From NCBI GenBank assembly GCA_030536555.1, contig JAUNPU010000026.1:1-41206 (forward strand): a stretch of 41,206 nucleotides of DNA, in the 5' to 3' direction. Position numbers and translations under genes: made by a program. Of this stretch, positions 25,254 through 34,080 are shown piece by piece (position 1 is the stretch's first letter; each line of letters starts with the position of its first letter). The notes under the pieces were generated by a model that saw nothing but the letters and a program-made list of their open reading frames with translations, did no database searches and was not told the origin of the DNA. The DNA comes from Eubacteriales bacterium. GTDB taxonomy: Bacteria > Bacillota > Clostridia > Lachnospirales > Lachnospiraceae.

Positions 25254-26405
25254 ATGAAGTTATTGTTTGCATCAGATTCTTTTAAAGGAACTCTAAGTTC
25301 GGAGCAGATTATTCGACTCCTTACAGAGTCAGCCAAACGGATATTTCCAGAGTGTGATATTCTGGGAGTGCCGGTTGCTGATGGAGGGGAGGGAACAGTG
25401 GATGCTGTGATTTCCGTGACCGGAGGAAGGATGCGGACAATAGAGGTACACGGACCTCTGATGGAGACGCAGGTGGCATCTTATGGAATTTTTAATGGTG
25501 ATAGTGCTATTATTGAGATGGCGGCTGCGTCTGGTCTGCCTTTGGTTAAGGAGAAAGATCGTAATCCGTTGTTTACGACGACTTATGGTACGGGAGAATT
25601 GATTCGGGATGCATTGGAACAGGGCTGTAGGAAGCTTTCGATTGCTTTGGGAGGAAGTGCCACTAATGATGGTGGGATGGGAGCTATGCGTGCGTTGGGA
25701 GTTCGATTTTTGGATGCGAAGGGACATGAACTGGAAGGCAGGGGAGTAGACCTTGGTAAAGTGGAAACGATTGATGTTAGTGGACTTCATGCAGGAGTCC
25801 GTGAATCGGAAATTACAGTTATGTGTGATGTAAATAATCCTCTGACTGGATCAGATGGTGCGACGTACACATTTGGAAAGCAAAAGGGTGCAACGGAAGA
25901 GGTACAAAAACAGTTGGAGCATGGAATGATTCGCTATGCATCTGTGATGAATGCATGTCTGGGAACTCAAATTGACAGTCTTCCGGGAAGTGGTGCGGCT
26001 GGCGGGCTGGGAGCAGCTCTTTGTGGATTTTTGCATGCGGAATTAAAGTCAGGAATTGAAACTGTGTTGGATCTTATGGAGTTTGATAAACTGCTGGAGA
26101 GTACAGATTTGGTGGTCACAGGTGAGGGGAGAATTGACTGGCAATCTGCATTCGGAAAAGTTCCAAGTGGAGTGGGGAGGCGTTGTAGAGCAAAACAGAT
26201 TCCGGTTATCGCGATTGTAGGTGGTATAGGGAAAGGTGCAGAAAACATTTACGAATATGGTGTGGACAGCATCATTTCTACGATTAATGGTGCGATGAGT
26301 CTGGAAGAAGCATGCTTACGGGCTGAAGAACTGTATTCAAATGCAGCAGATCGGGCATTTCGGCTGGTGAGAGCTGGAATGAGGATACAAAGCAAAATAA
26401 AATAA
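25254..26405 (+). CDS. glycerate kinase (GarK/GlxK family)
   Basis: This 383-aa enzyme phosphorylates D-glycerate with ATP, in most family members at O2 to give 2-phosphoglycerate. Typical segments are LLFASDSFKGTLSSEQIIRL, IALGGSATNDGGMGAMRALG and VVTGEGRIDWQSAFGKVPSG. ATG 25254 follows GGAGGAAAA. It is the last gene of the operon, 62 bp after the RpiR gene, and a terminator closes it. Glycerate kinases usually sit with glucarate, galactarate or glyoxylate genes. Finding one behind a phospho-alpha-glucosidase suggests the released aglycone is glycerate. Confidence 0.92.
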   Translation: MKLLFASDSFKGTLSSEQIIRLLTESAKRIFPECDILGVPVADGGEGTVDAVISVTGGRMRTIEVHGPLMETQVASYGIFNGDSAIIEMAAASGLPLVKEKDRNPLFTTTYGTGELIRDALEQGCRKLSIALGGSATNDGGMGAMRALGVRFLDAKGHELEGRGVDLGKVETIDVSGLHAGVRESEITVMCDVNNPLTGSDGATYTFGKQKGATEEVQKQLEHGMIRYASVMNACLGTQIDSLPGSGAAGGLGAALCGFLHAELKSGIETVLDLMEFDKLLESTDLVVTGEGRIDWQSAFGKVPSGVGRRCRAKQIPVIAIVGGIGKGAENIYEYGVDSIISTINGAMSLEEACLRAEELYSNAADRAFRLVRAGMRIQSKIK

Positions 26406-26422
26406 TAAAATAGTAGGATAAG

Positions 26423-26469
26423 AGAGTCTTAACGGCAATGATATTTTTATGTCCGGTGAGGCTCTTTTT
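26423..26469 (+). terminator. terminator of the glucoside/glycerate operon
   Basis: AGAGTCTTAACGG (26423-26435) pairs with CCGGTGAGGCTCT (26453-26465), about 10 of 13 including G-U, and runs into TTTTTC. Confidence 0.6.
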
Positions 26470-26626
26470 CTTAAGAGATACTTCAAGAAAGCGACCGGGA
26501 TGTGTAAGAAAAATGAAAGACTATCCGAAGAAATTTCTGGTAAGATACTGATAGGCAAGAAAATAATTATGGCTGTAATGAAAGCCAATGAATCTGCTAT
26601 ACATAGAAAAGACAGGAGGATGGATT

Positions 26627-27388
26627 ATGAGAAAGAGACAGACAGCCGGAATCATGCTGACGGTAGGAATCCTGGCAGCAGGGCTGACCGGGTGTGCAGG
26701 GACGAATACGGGAGTCCCCATGACTGTGACGGTGGAACAGCCGGAGAACAATGTGAATACGGTAACGGTGACAGGGAAGGAAGAGGTGCGGGTGGTGCCG
26801 GATATGGCGCAGGTGGTTTACGGCATTCACACCCAGGCGAAGGATGCAGGCACCTGCCAGCAGAAGAACGGCGAGAGCCTGGATCAGGCAATCGAGGTAT
26901 TGAAGGGGCTGGGAATCCAGGAGACGTCCATTCAGACCTCTTCCTATGATATGAACCCGATCCGGAACTGGAATTCCAGCACTCAGGAGATCACCGGATA
27001 TGAGATGAATACGAGACTTACGGTGACGGATATCCCCTTGGAGCAGCTGGGGAAGATCCTGGCAGGTTCCGTGGATGCGGGGGTGAATCAGGTGGATTCG
27101 GTCAGCTACTTCTCCAGCAAGTATGACGAGAGCTATCAGCAGGCGCTGGAGCTTGCAGTCGCTCAGGCACGGAAGAAGGCCGACACTCTGGCGGCAGCCG
27201 GCGGACGGACCGTATCCTCCATGCTGGCAGTGCGGGAAGACGGATATCAGCCGGAGACCCGCTACACGGCGGCGCGGAATATGGCATCCAGTGCGATGAA
27301 GCAGGAATCTGCGGTGGCTGACATGGCAGTGATGCCGGGAGAAATCAGCGTGGAGGCGCAGGTTTCTGTGGATTTCCGTCTGGAGTAG
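26627..27388 (+). CDS. SIMPL-domain (DUF541) lipoprotein
   Basis: This 253-aa exported lipoprotein has an N-terminal RKRQTAGIMLTVGILAAGLT signal with lipobox LTGC (lipidated Cys about residue 23). A SIMPL domain follows: VTVTGKEEVRVVPDMAQVVY, IQTSSYDMNPIRNW, LELAVAQARKKADTLAAAGG. Family members are periplasmic or surface proteins of unclear biochemistry, some tied to oxidative stress. ATG 26627 is set by CAGGAGGATGG; an upstream in-frame ATG at 26588 would bury the signal peptide. The next gene begins 38 bp downstream and may be co-transcribed. Composition returns here to the GC-richer core pattern. Confidence 0.88.
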   Translation: MRKRQTAGIMLTVGILAAGLTGCAGTNTGVPMTVTVEQPENNVNTVTVTGKEEVRVVPDMAQVVYGIHTQAKDAGTCQQKNGESLDQAIEVLKGLGIQETSIQTSSYDMNPIRNWNSSTQEITGYEMNTRLTVTDIPLEQLGKILAGSVDAGVNQVDSVSYFSSKYDESYQQALELAVAQARKKADTLAAAGGRTVSSMLAVREDGYQPETRYTAARNMASSAMKQESAVADMAVMPGEISVEAQVSVDFRLE

Positions 27389-27426
27389 GAAATGTATATG
27401 ACAGTATAAGGAGGCATAATGAAAGT

Positions 27427-29202
27427 ATGAGACGGTTACAGATTGGAAAGTGGGCAGCACTTGCTGTCCTGACAGCATTGCTGATGGGGGTGGGAAGCAT
27501 GTCCGCCCTGGCGGATGGCACACAGACTGGTGCGGGGACTGCCACGCAGACAGGAACAGGTGAAGGAACGCAGGCAGCGGGAGAGACCGAAGCACCGGCG
27601 ATTCCGGCGCCGACAGAATATGCGCATATTACCCGGTGCGAGATCGTGGGCGGAAGCCAGATTGCCATCAGCGGAGAAGTGAAGGGAACCTGGTCTGATC
27701 CGGCTTACTATGACAATTATCTCTACCTGTTCGAGATGCAGCCCTATGAGGATGATCTGAACGGGAGGACCGATTACAGCGGATGGATTACCAAGGGGGA
27801 TGCCCTCTCCTTCACACTTCCGTTGAATCTGGGAACAGCCGAGGACCGGCTGTATTCCAAGTTCGTGGTGGCGGTGTATGACGGAGAGAAGTATACGCCG
27901 GTGGGCAATACCGTATATGTGACCAATCCGGAGGCGGTGGCGAAGCACACAGATGCCTACCGAAGCGCCCAGACCAAGAAGGGACTGCTGATTGAAAACA
28001 CCACCAGCATGGTGGCGGATGCATTTGAGCTTGGTGTGAACCATGTGATCGTCAATATTCCATTTCACCATATTCTGGGGCAGGGTATTACCTATGAGTA
28101 TGACGGAAAGACCTACAGCTTCAACAAGGAGCTGATGGAGACCTATGACAATACCATCCGCCGGATGTCGGAGAAAAATATGACGGTGACGGCGGTGATC
28201 TTAAATGGCTGGAATGACAGTACGCCGCAGCTGGTCTATCCGGGGGTGACGAAGCAGCCGTCGAATCAGGTATTTTATTACGGCTTCAATGCCTCCACAC
28301 CGGAGGGCTGTGAGACCATCAAGGCAATCGCGTCCTTCCTGGCGGACCGCTACAGCAGTTACGGTTCTTCCTACGGAAAGGTGTCCAACTGGATCATCGG
28401 CAACGAGATCAACAACCAGCAGTGGAACTATATGGGACCCATGGGGCTGGAGCAGTATGTACAGGAATATGCGCGGGCATTCCGGGTGTTCTACACGGCA
28501 ATCCGAAGCACCAGCAGCAATGACCGGCTGTTCTTTTCCACGGATTACAACTGGAATCATGAGGCCAACGGCTCCACGAAGTACAATGCAAAGGATGTGG
28601 TTGACCGGCTTGCAGATCTGACGGGGGCAGGCGGCTCCATGGACTGGGGACTGGCGTATCATCCCTATTCCATTCCCATGACCGAGCCGGAGTTCTGGGA
28701 CGATGACCAGACGGGGCTGATCAAACAGGATGCTTCTTCTCCGGTAATCAATCTGAAGAACCTGAGTGTGCTGACGGATTACATGCAGCAGGGACAGCTT
28801 CGGATGCGGGATGGCAGCGTGCGCCATATGATCCTCTCGGAGCAGGGATTTACCTCCAAGAGTGCTACAAGGGGTGTGAACTATGACCTGCAGGCGGCGG
28901 CAATCGCCTATGCCTACTATATTGCGGACAGCAATCCCTATATTGACGCGTTCATTATGAGCCGTCAGGTGGATGCGCCGCTGGAGACGAAGGATTCGCT
29001 GATGTTTGGTCTGTGGCACTGTGACGAGAATCAGCCCAATGCCATCGCGCCGACCATGAGGAAGAAATCCTGGACGATCTACAAGAATATTGACAATAAA
29101 AAAACCACCCTGGAGACCACGGAATTTGCAAAGCAGATTCTTGGCATCCAGAAGTGGAGTGATGTGATTCCCAACTTCCGGTGGAGAGCACAGGAGCGTT
29201 AG
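27427..29202 (+). CDS. secreted DUF5722 protein, glycosidase-like TIM barrel
   Basis: This 591-aa protein has a signal peptide (LAVLTALLMGVGSMSALADG), a Thr/Gly/Ala-rich linker, a small beta domain (about 55-165) and a DUF5722 domain to the end. Within it, VSNWIIGNEINNQQWNY resembles the acid/base 'NE' strand of clan-A glycosidases, and MILSEQGFTSKSATRG resembles the nucleophile Glu strand. Together they suggest an extracellular glycoside hydrolase of unknown substrate. RHMIL, WGLAYHPYSIPMTEPEFWDD and the late HCDENQPNAIAPTMRKKSW are family-like. The ribosome site AAGGAGGC is closer to an ATG at 27419 that makes only three codons; its TGA overlaps the real ATG at 27427. Confidence 0.8.
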   Translation: MRRLQIGKWAALAVLTALLMGVGSMSALADGTQTGAGTATQTGTGEGTQAAGETEAPAIPAPTEYAHITRCEIVGGSQIAISGEVKGTWSDPAYYDNYLYLFEMQPYEDDLNGRTDYSGWITKGDALSFTLPLNLGTAEDRLYSKFVVAVYDGEKYTPVGNTVYVTNPEAVAKHTDAYRSAQTKKGLLIENTTSMVADAFELGVNHVIVNIPFHHILGQGITYEYDGKTYSFNKELMETYDNTIRRMSEKNMTVTAVILNGWNDSTPQLVYPGVTKQPSNQVFYYGFNASTPEGCETIKAIASFLADRYSSYGSSYGKVSNWIIGNEINNQQWNYMGPMGLEQYVQEYARAFRVFYTAIRSTSSNDRLFFSTDYNWNHEANGSTKYNAKDVVDRLADLTGAGGSMDWGLAYHPYSIPMTEPEFWDDDQTGLIKQDASSPVINLKNLSVLTDYMQQGQLRMRDGSVRHMILSEQGFTSKSATRGVNYDLQAAAIAYAYYIADSNPYIDAFIMSRQVDAPLETKDSLMFGLWHCDENQPNAIAPTMRKKSWTIYKNIDNKKTTLETTEFAKQILGIQKWSDVIPNFRWRAQER

Positions 29203-29226
29203 GAGAGCTTTGAGGGGCAGACCGGA

Positions 29227-29583
29227 TCATTCCGGCGCTACCACTCTGGCAATCATCCGGTTGGGCAGACAGACGATCAGGTCGCCGTTTAAGCTGATCT
29301 TGCCCTGGTGGATACAGACCTTATCGGGGCAGGATGCCTCGCTGATCCAGACCATGCCGTCCTGAATGATCAGATGGTTGGTGCCTTCCTGATATCCGTC
29401 GATGACCACATCGGCATCTTTGCTTAAGTCATAGGTGGCGACCACCTGGCCGTCTACCTGAACCTCCACAGTCGCCGCCGGTTTGCGGTGCATCACAACG
29501 TTGATCAGAGTACCTGCTGCTGCGATGGCAAGAATGATAACCACCAGCAGCAGGTCTTTTTTGCGTTTTGCATGTGTTTCCAT
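29227..29583 (-). CDS. membrane-anchored NusG domain II protein (EetA-like)
   Basis: This 118-aa protein has one N-terminal membrane helix (LLLVVIILAIAAAGTLINVV) and then an extracytoplasmic NusG-II beta domain. The domain carries the conserved SCPDKVCIHQGKI Cys pair. Proteins of this type pair with Gx-transporter-family membrane proteins. From memory, the EetA/EetB pair of the Listeria flavin-based electron-transfer locus has these two folds. Here the partner is divergent, starting at 29697. The gene converges on the DUF5722 gene with only 24 bp between stops. Confidence 0.75.
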   Translation of the reverse strand: METHAKRKKDLLLVVIILAIAAAGTLINVVMHRKPAATVEVQVDGQVVATYDLSKDADVVIDGYQEGTNHLIIQDGMVWISEASCPDKVCIHQGKISLNGDLIVCLPNRMIARVVAPE

Positions 29584-29696
29584 GGAAAAACCTCTTTCTA
29601 AAAATTTGAGACAATGTTATACTTATAAAATGACCGGTTACTCCGGTGCAAGAAACTATAACACAGAACAGAGAGAATGTCAATTTGAGGAAGAGC

Positions 29697-30212
29697 ATGA
29701 AGAGAAATAAAGGGGCAAAAGCCATTGCGTTGTATGGGATGCTGATCGCGCTGGCATTTATATTCAGTTACATTGAGTCCATGATCCCGTTCCCGGTTCC
29801 GATTCCCGGTGTGAAGCTGGGACTGGCGAATCTGGTCAATGTGGTGGGGCTTTATACGGTGGGAGCTGTGGGTACGGCAGCGGTGTCTCTGGTGCGCATT
29901 GTGCTGGTGGGCTTTACCTTCAGCAATCCCGGTGCCATGCTGTATGGTCTGGCGGGAGGTGCCCTGAGCCTGCTGGCGATGATTCTGGCGAAGAAGCTTG
30001 ACTGGTTCGGCAAGGCGGGAGTCAGCATTCTGGGCGGTATTTTCCACAACATCGGACAGCTGACGGTGGCGGCGCTGGTGACGGAACAGGCGGGGGTGTT
30101 TACCTATCTGCCGGTGCTGCTGGCGGCAGGCGTGGTGACCGGCGCGGTGATCGGACTGCTGGGCGGACTGATCGTGGAGCGGATCACGCCGGTGGTGAGC
30201 CGGATGGGGTAA
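29697..30212 (+). CDS. Gx transporter family protein (heptaprenyl diphosphate synthase component I-like, EetB-like)
   Basis: This 171-aa, very hydrophobic protein has about 5-6 membrane helices. It carries the family motif VPIPGVKLGLANLVNVVGLY and FTFSNPGAMLYGLAGGALSL, the S-component-like fold of small vitamin or quinone-related transporters. ATG 29697 is preferred, behind TGAGGAAGAG. An in-frame upstream ATG at 29646 adds a charged, non-membrane stretch. It is divergent from the NusG-II gene and upstream of galT and apbE. A role in electron transfer or isoprenoid/flavin handling is suggested by family context only. Confidence 0.8.
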   Translation: MKRNKGAKAIALYGMLIALAFIFSYIESMIPFPVPIPGVKLGLANLVNVVGLYTVGAVGTAAVSLVRIVLVGFTFSNPGAMLYGLAGGALSLLAMILAKKLDWFGKAGVSILGGIFHNIGQLTVAALVTEQAGVFTYLPVLLAAGVVTGAVIGLLGGLIVERITPVVSRMG

Positions 30213-30216
30213 GAAT

Positions 30217-30245
30217 TTTGCAGCAAAAACAAAGGATATTATATA
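30217..30245 (+). promoter_or_regulatory. galT promoter candidate
   Basis: TTTGCA (30217-30222) and TATATA (30240-30245) are 17 bp apart, about 90 bp ahead of galT. Confidence 0.45.
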
Positions 30246-30334
30246 GCATTTTTTGTCCGGGGGCGTTATACTTAAGGCAGACGGTTCCGGGAGATTGAGC
30301 GGGAGCCGAAATATGGATATCAATGGAGGACGGT

Positions 30335-31840
30335 ATGGTTTACGACGCGATTACAAAACTGGTACAGTACGGTCTGGAGACGGGATTATTACAGGAGGAA
30401 GACCGGATCTATGCAACGAATCAGCTTCTGGAAGCGTTGCATCTGGATGAATATGAGGAGACGGAGTTTTGCGGCAGTGTGAATCTGGAGGAGACATTAA
30501 AGGAGCTTCTGGACTACGCCTGTGAGCAGGGCATCACTCAGGACAGCATTGCTTATCGGGATCTGTTTGACACGAAGCTGATGAACTGCCTGATGCCGAG
30601 ACCGTCAGAGGTGACGGCAAAGTTCTGGAATCTGTATGAGACGGAAGGACCGGAGGCGGCGACGGATTACTTCTACAAGTTAAGTCAGGATTCTGACTAC
30701 ATCCGCAGATATCGTGTCTGCAAGGACCGCAAGTGGGTGACGAAGACTCCCTACGGCGATCTGGACATTACCATCAACTTATCCAAGCCGGAGAAGGACC
30801 CGAAGGCGATTGCGGCAGCCAAGCTGGCAAAGCAGAGCGGTTATCCCAAGTGCCTGCTGTGTATGGAGAATGAGGGCTATGCAGGACGGCTGAATCATCC
30901 GGCGCGGAACAATCACCGCATCATCCGCATCACCATCAATGACAGCCGGTGGGGATTCCAGTATTCCCCCTATGTATATTACAATGAGCACTGCATCGTG
31001 TTCAACGGACAGCATACGCCCATGAAGATTGAGAAGGCGGCATTTATCAAGCTGTTTGACTTTGTAAAGCAGTTCCCCCACTATTTCCTGGGATCCAATG
31101 CGGACCTGCCGATCGTGGGCGGCTCTATCTTGAGTCATGATCATTTCCAGGGCGGACATTACACCTTTGCCATGGCAAAAGCGCCGGTGGAGCAGAAGTT
31201 CACCATGCCGGGCTTTGAGGACGTGGAGGCAGGAATCGTGTACTGGCCCATGTCCGTGCTGCGTCTGCGGGGCAGGGACAGCGACCGGCTGATTGAGCTG
31301 GGCGACAAGGTGCTGGGTGCGTGGAGAGCCTACACCGACGAGGCGGCATTTGTATATGCGGAGACGGACGGGGAGCCGCACAACACGATTACGCCGATTG
31401 CCAGAAAGAACGGAGAACTGTATGAGCTGGATCTGGTGCTGCGCAACAACATTACCACAGAGGAGTTCCCGCTGGGTGTGTACCATCCTCATCAGGAGCT
31501 GCATCACATCAAGAAGGAGAATATCGGTCTGATCGAGGTGATGGGTCTGGCTGTTCTGCCGTCCAGACTGAAGGACGAGCTGGCGCTGCTGGGCGAGTAC
31601 ATGGTTGCGGGCAGGGATATCCGCAGCAATGAGATTCTGGAAAAGCATGCAGACTGGGTGGATGAGTTCCGTCCGCAGTACGGTGAGATCACCGCTGAGA
31701 ATGTGGATGGGATCCTGCAGGAAGAGGTCGGCAGGGTATTTGCCAGAGTGCTGGAGGATGCCGGTGTCTACAAGTGCACGGCGGAGGGAAGAGAGGCATT
31801 TGGCCGCTTCCTGAGCAGTGTCGGCTTTGTGAAGGCATAA
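30335..31840 (+). CDS. galT: UDP-glucose--hexose-1-phosphate uridylyltransferase, type 2
   Basis: This Leloir-pathway enzyme swaps UMP between glucose-1-P and galactose-1-P. The roughly 500-aa length and layout are those of the Firmicutes class 2 GalT. The segments FLGSNADLPIVGGSILSHDH, FQGGHYTFAM and RNNITTEEFPLGVYHPHQEL are characteristic. The SHDHFQGG motif holds the histidines, including the uridylylated one. ATG 30335 is chosen because TGGAGG lies just before it; an in-frame ATG at 30323 overlaps that site. No galK or galE is nearby. A terminator follows. Confidence 0.93.
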   Translation: MVYDAITKLVQYGLETGLLQEEDRIYATNQLLEALHLDEYEETEFCGSVNLEETLKELLDYACEQGITQDSIAYRDLFDTKLMNCLMPRPSEVTAKFWNLYETEGPEAATDYFYKLSQDSDYIRRYRVCKDRKWVTKTPYGDLDITINLSKPEKDPKAIAAAKLAKQSGYPKCLLCMENEGYAGRLNHPARNNHRIIRITINDSRWGFQYSPYVYYNEHCIVFNGQHTPMKIEKAAFIKLFDFVKQFPHYFLGSNADLPIVGGSILSHDHFQGGHYTFAMAKAPVEQKFTMPGFEDVEAGIVYWPMSVLRLRGRDSDRLIELGDKVLGAWRAYTDEAAFVYAETDGEPHNTITPIARKNGELYELDLVLRNNITTEEFPLGVYHPHQELHHIKKENIGLIEVMGLAVLPSRLKDELALLGEYMVAGRDIRSNEILEKHADWVDEFRPQYGEITAENVDGILQEEVGRVFARVLEDAGVYKCTAEGREAFGRFLSSVGFVKA

Positions 31841-31863
31841 ATGACAGTAGAAAACAGAGGAAA

Positions 31864-31895
31864 AAGAGCGATGTGCTTTGCATTGCTCTTTTTTT
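31864..31895 (+). terminator. galT terminator
   Basis: AAGAGCGATG (31864-31873) pairs with CATTGCTCTT (31881-31890), 9 of 10 plus one G-U, followed by a T-run. Confidence 0.85.
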
Positions 31896-31993
31896 ATGTT
31901 ATGATAGGACGTGATTGCAAAAATTCGTATGGCGGCAGAGGAAGGGCGAAGTCGGAACCTAATCTGCCGGGGAAGTGAAAAGGAAGGTTTTTT

Positions 31994-33085
31994 ATGAAGA
32001 ACGGAACAGAAAACAAGCGGAAGCGTGGATATGCGGCGTGGATCCGGGGGTTGGCAGTCTGGGCTGCTGTAGGGACAGGGATGCTGCTGTCCGGCTGTGG
32101 GATGATGGATAAGCCCCTGCAGAAGTATGACGCCCAGTATCTGGATTATTTTGATACCATTACCAGTATTACGGTGTATGCGGAGGATGAAAAGCAGTGG
32201 AAGGAGTATGAGGCGGAGATTCGGGATACGCTGCAGCGCTGCCACCGGCTGTTTGATATTTACAATGAGTATGAAGGCATGAACAATATCAAGACGGTCA
32301 ATGACCATGCGGGAATGGGACCGGTGGAGGTGGATGCGGACCTGGTGGGGCTTTTGAAGTTCTCGGAGGAGCTTTGCGATACCACTGACGGTCGGATGAA
32401 TGTGGCCATGGGAAGTGTCTTAAGCATCTGGCACGACTACCGGACCAGCGGCATGGACGATCCGGACAGTGCCGAGATTCCGGATATGACGGAGCTTCAG
32501 GCGGCGGCAGAGCACACGGACATTCATCAGATGGAGCTGGATGAGCAGAACCATACGGTATTTCTGCCGGACCCCCAGATGCGGCTGGATGTAGGGGCTG
32601 TGGCGAAGGGGTATACGGCGCAGCTGCTCTGCGATGACCTGCGGGAGCGTGGAGTGACCTCGGCGCTGATCAGCCTTGGCGGCAATGTGCAGACCATCGG
32701 CAGGCGGGGGGACGGAAAGCCCTGGCGTGTGGGCGTGCAGAACCCGGATATTCAGAGTAGCACCCCCTATCTTCATGCGGTGGAGTTGGAGGACCTGGCG
32801 CTGGTGACCAGCGGCGTGTACCAGCGGTACTATGTGGTGGACGATGTGCGGTATCATCACATCATTAACCCGGAGACGCTGATGCCCTGGTGGGAGTACC
32901 AGTCTGTGACGATTCTGTGCAAAGACGGGCGGGCGGCAGATGCCCTGTCCACAGCGGTATTTAATATGGAGCTGGAAGAGGGCATGGCGCTGATCGAGTC
33001 CCTGGAGGACACAGAAGCCTTCTGGGTGATGCCGGACGGGTCCGAGGTCAGCAGTTCCGGATTTGATCAATACATCAAGGACTGA
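31994..33085 (+). CDS. apbE: FAD:protein FMN transferase (ApbE), lipoprotein
   Basis: This 363-aa enzyme covalently attaches FMN to Ser/Thr of target flavoproteins. A signal region (about 14-33; AWIRGLAVWAAVGTGMLLSG) ends in the lipobox LLSGC, so it works outside the membrane. The ApbE fold is clear: DYFDTITSITVYAED, RMNVAMGSVLSIWHDY, RLDVGAVAKGYTAQLL, SLGGNVQTIG and YHHIINPETLMPWW, with metal- and FAD-binding residues in the last three. ATG 31994 follows AAGGAAGG. A DMT transporter follows 20 bp later. A NusG-II/Gx pair lies 2 kb upstream; no RnfG- or PplA-type FMN-acceptor is visible here. Confidence 0.92.
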   Translation: MKNGTENKRKRGYAAWIRGLAVWAAVGTGMLLSGCGMMDKPLQKYDAQYLDYFDTITSITVYAEDEKQWKEYEAEIRDTLQRCHRLFDIYNEYEGMNNIKTVNDHAGMGPVEVDADLVGLLKFSEELCDTTDGRMNVAMGSVLSIWHDYRTSGMDDPDSAEIPDMTELQAAAEHTDIHQMELDEQNHTVFLPDPQMRLDVGAVAKGYTAQLLCDDLRERGVTSALISLGGNVQTIGRRGDGKPWRVGVQNPDIQSSTPYLHAVELEDLALVTSGVYQRYYVVDDVRYHHIINPETLMPWWEYQSVTILCKDGRAADALSTAVFNMELEEGMALIESLEDTEAFWVMPDGSEVSSSGFDQYIKD

Positions 33086-33105
33086 GTTTTGTGGAGGAAT
33101 GAAAA

Positions 33106-34029
33106 ATGGAACGAGAGAGAAAGAGACAGCTGCGAAGCAGCTTTCTGCTGACGCTGACGGCACTGATCTGGGGCGTGGCATTTGTGGCCCAGAGTGAGGG
33201 CATGAATTATGTGGGAGGATTTACGTTCAATGCCTGCCGTTTTCTGGTAGGCGGAACGGTGCTGATTCCCTGCATATTTTTACTGAGAAAGATAAATGGA
33301 GATAAGCGGAGCGGAATGAGCCGGGAGGAGAAGCTTCGCCAGCGGAAGACGGGGATCGTCGGCGGAATCTGCTGTGGTCTGGTGATCTGTGTGGCAAGCA
33401 GCCTGCAGCAGTTCGGCATCGCATTTACCACGGTGGGAAAAGCCGGATTCATCACGGCGCTCTATATTGTGATCGTGCCCCTGTTCGGGCTGTTCCTTCA
33501 CAGGAAGGTGGGACTGAATATCTGGATCAGCGTGGCAATCGCAGCTGTGGGCATGTACCTGCTGTGCATCACGGAAGGATTTTCCATTGGAAAAGGGGAT
33601 TTTCTGGTGTTTCTGTGCGCGATTGCATTTTCCCTGCATATTCTGGTGATCGATTACTTCTCCCCGAAGGCGGACGGAGTGCTGATTTCCTGCGTGCAGT
33701 TCTTCACGGCGGGAATCATTTCCAGCGTGCTGATGTTCCTCTTTGAAACGCCGTCCTGGAGCGCGGTTCTGGCAGCCTGGGCGCCGGTGCTGTATGCGGG
33801 GGTGCTGTCCTGCGGTGTGGCCTATACGCTGCAGGTGGTGGCGCAGAAGGACGTGGACCCGACCATCGCCTCCCTGCTGATGAGCCTGGAGTCGGTGTTC
33901 TCGCTGCTGGCAGGCTGGGTGATTCTGGGTCAGAAGATGGGACCGCGGGAGCTGCTTGGCTGCGGGCTGGTGTTCGGGGCGATTGTGCTGGCGCAGATTC
34001 CGACGGAGCAGTTTCGGAAGAAAAAATGA
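33106..34029 (+). CDS. EamA-family (DMT) transporter
   Basis: This 307-aa inner-membrane protein has about ten helices arranged as two EamA repeats. Family-like stretches are LTALIWGVAFVAQSEGMNYV at the start, ASSLQQFGIAFTTVGKAGFI, VIVPLFGLFLHRKVGLNIWI and, in the second half, ASLLMSLESVFSLLAGWVIL. The family exports metabolites or amino acids; the substrate is not predictable. It sits 20 bp after apbE, probably in the same transcript. A strong inverted repeat lies at its 3' end. Confidence 0.88.
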   Translation: MERERKRQLRSSFLLTLTALIWGVAFVAQSEGMNYVGGFTFNACRFLVGGTVLIPCIFLLRKINGDKRSGMSREEKLRQRKTGIVGGICCGLVICVASSLQQFGIAFTTVGKAGFITALYIVIVPLFGLFLHRKVGLNIWISVAIAAVGMYLLCITEGFSIGKGDFLVFLCAIAFSLHILVIDYFSPKADGVLISCVQFFTAGIISSVLMFLFETPSWSAVLAAWAPVLYAGVLSCGVAYTLQVVAQKDVDPTIASLLMSLESVFSLLAGWVILGQKMGPRELLGCGLVFGAIVLAQIPTEQFRKKK

Positions 34030-34031
34030 GA

Positions 34032-34074
34032 AAATGCCTGTCAATTCGGTTGCATACGGAATTGACAGGCATTT
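34032..34074. terminator. 16-bp perfect hairpin between convergent genes
   Basis: AAATGCCTGTCAATTC (34032-34047) and GAATTGACAGGCATTT (34059-34074) are perfect inverted copies. Read on the minus strand the stem is followed by TCTCATTTTTT, so it best terminates the LacI-type gene, and it may also serve the EamA gene. Confidence 0.8.
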
Positions 34075-34080
34075 CTACGT

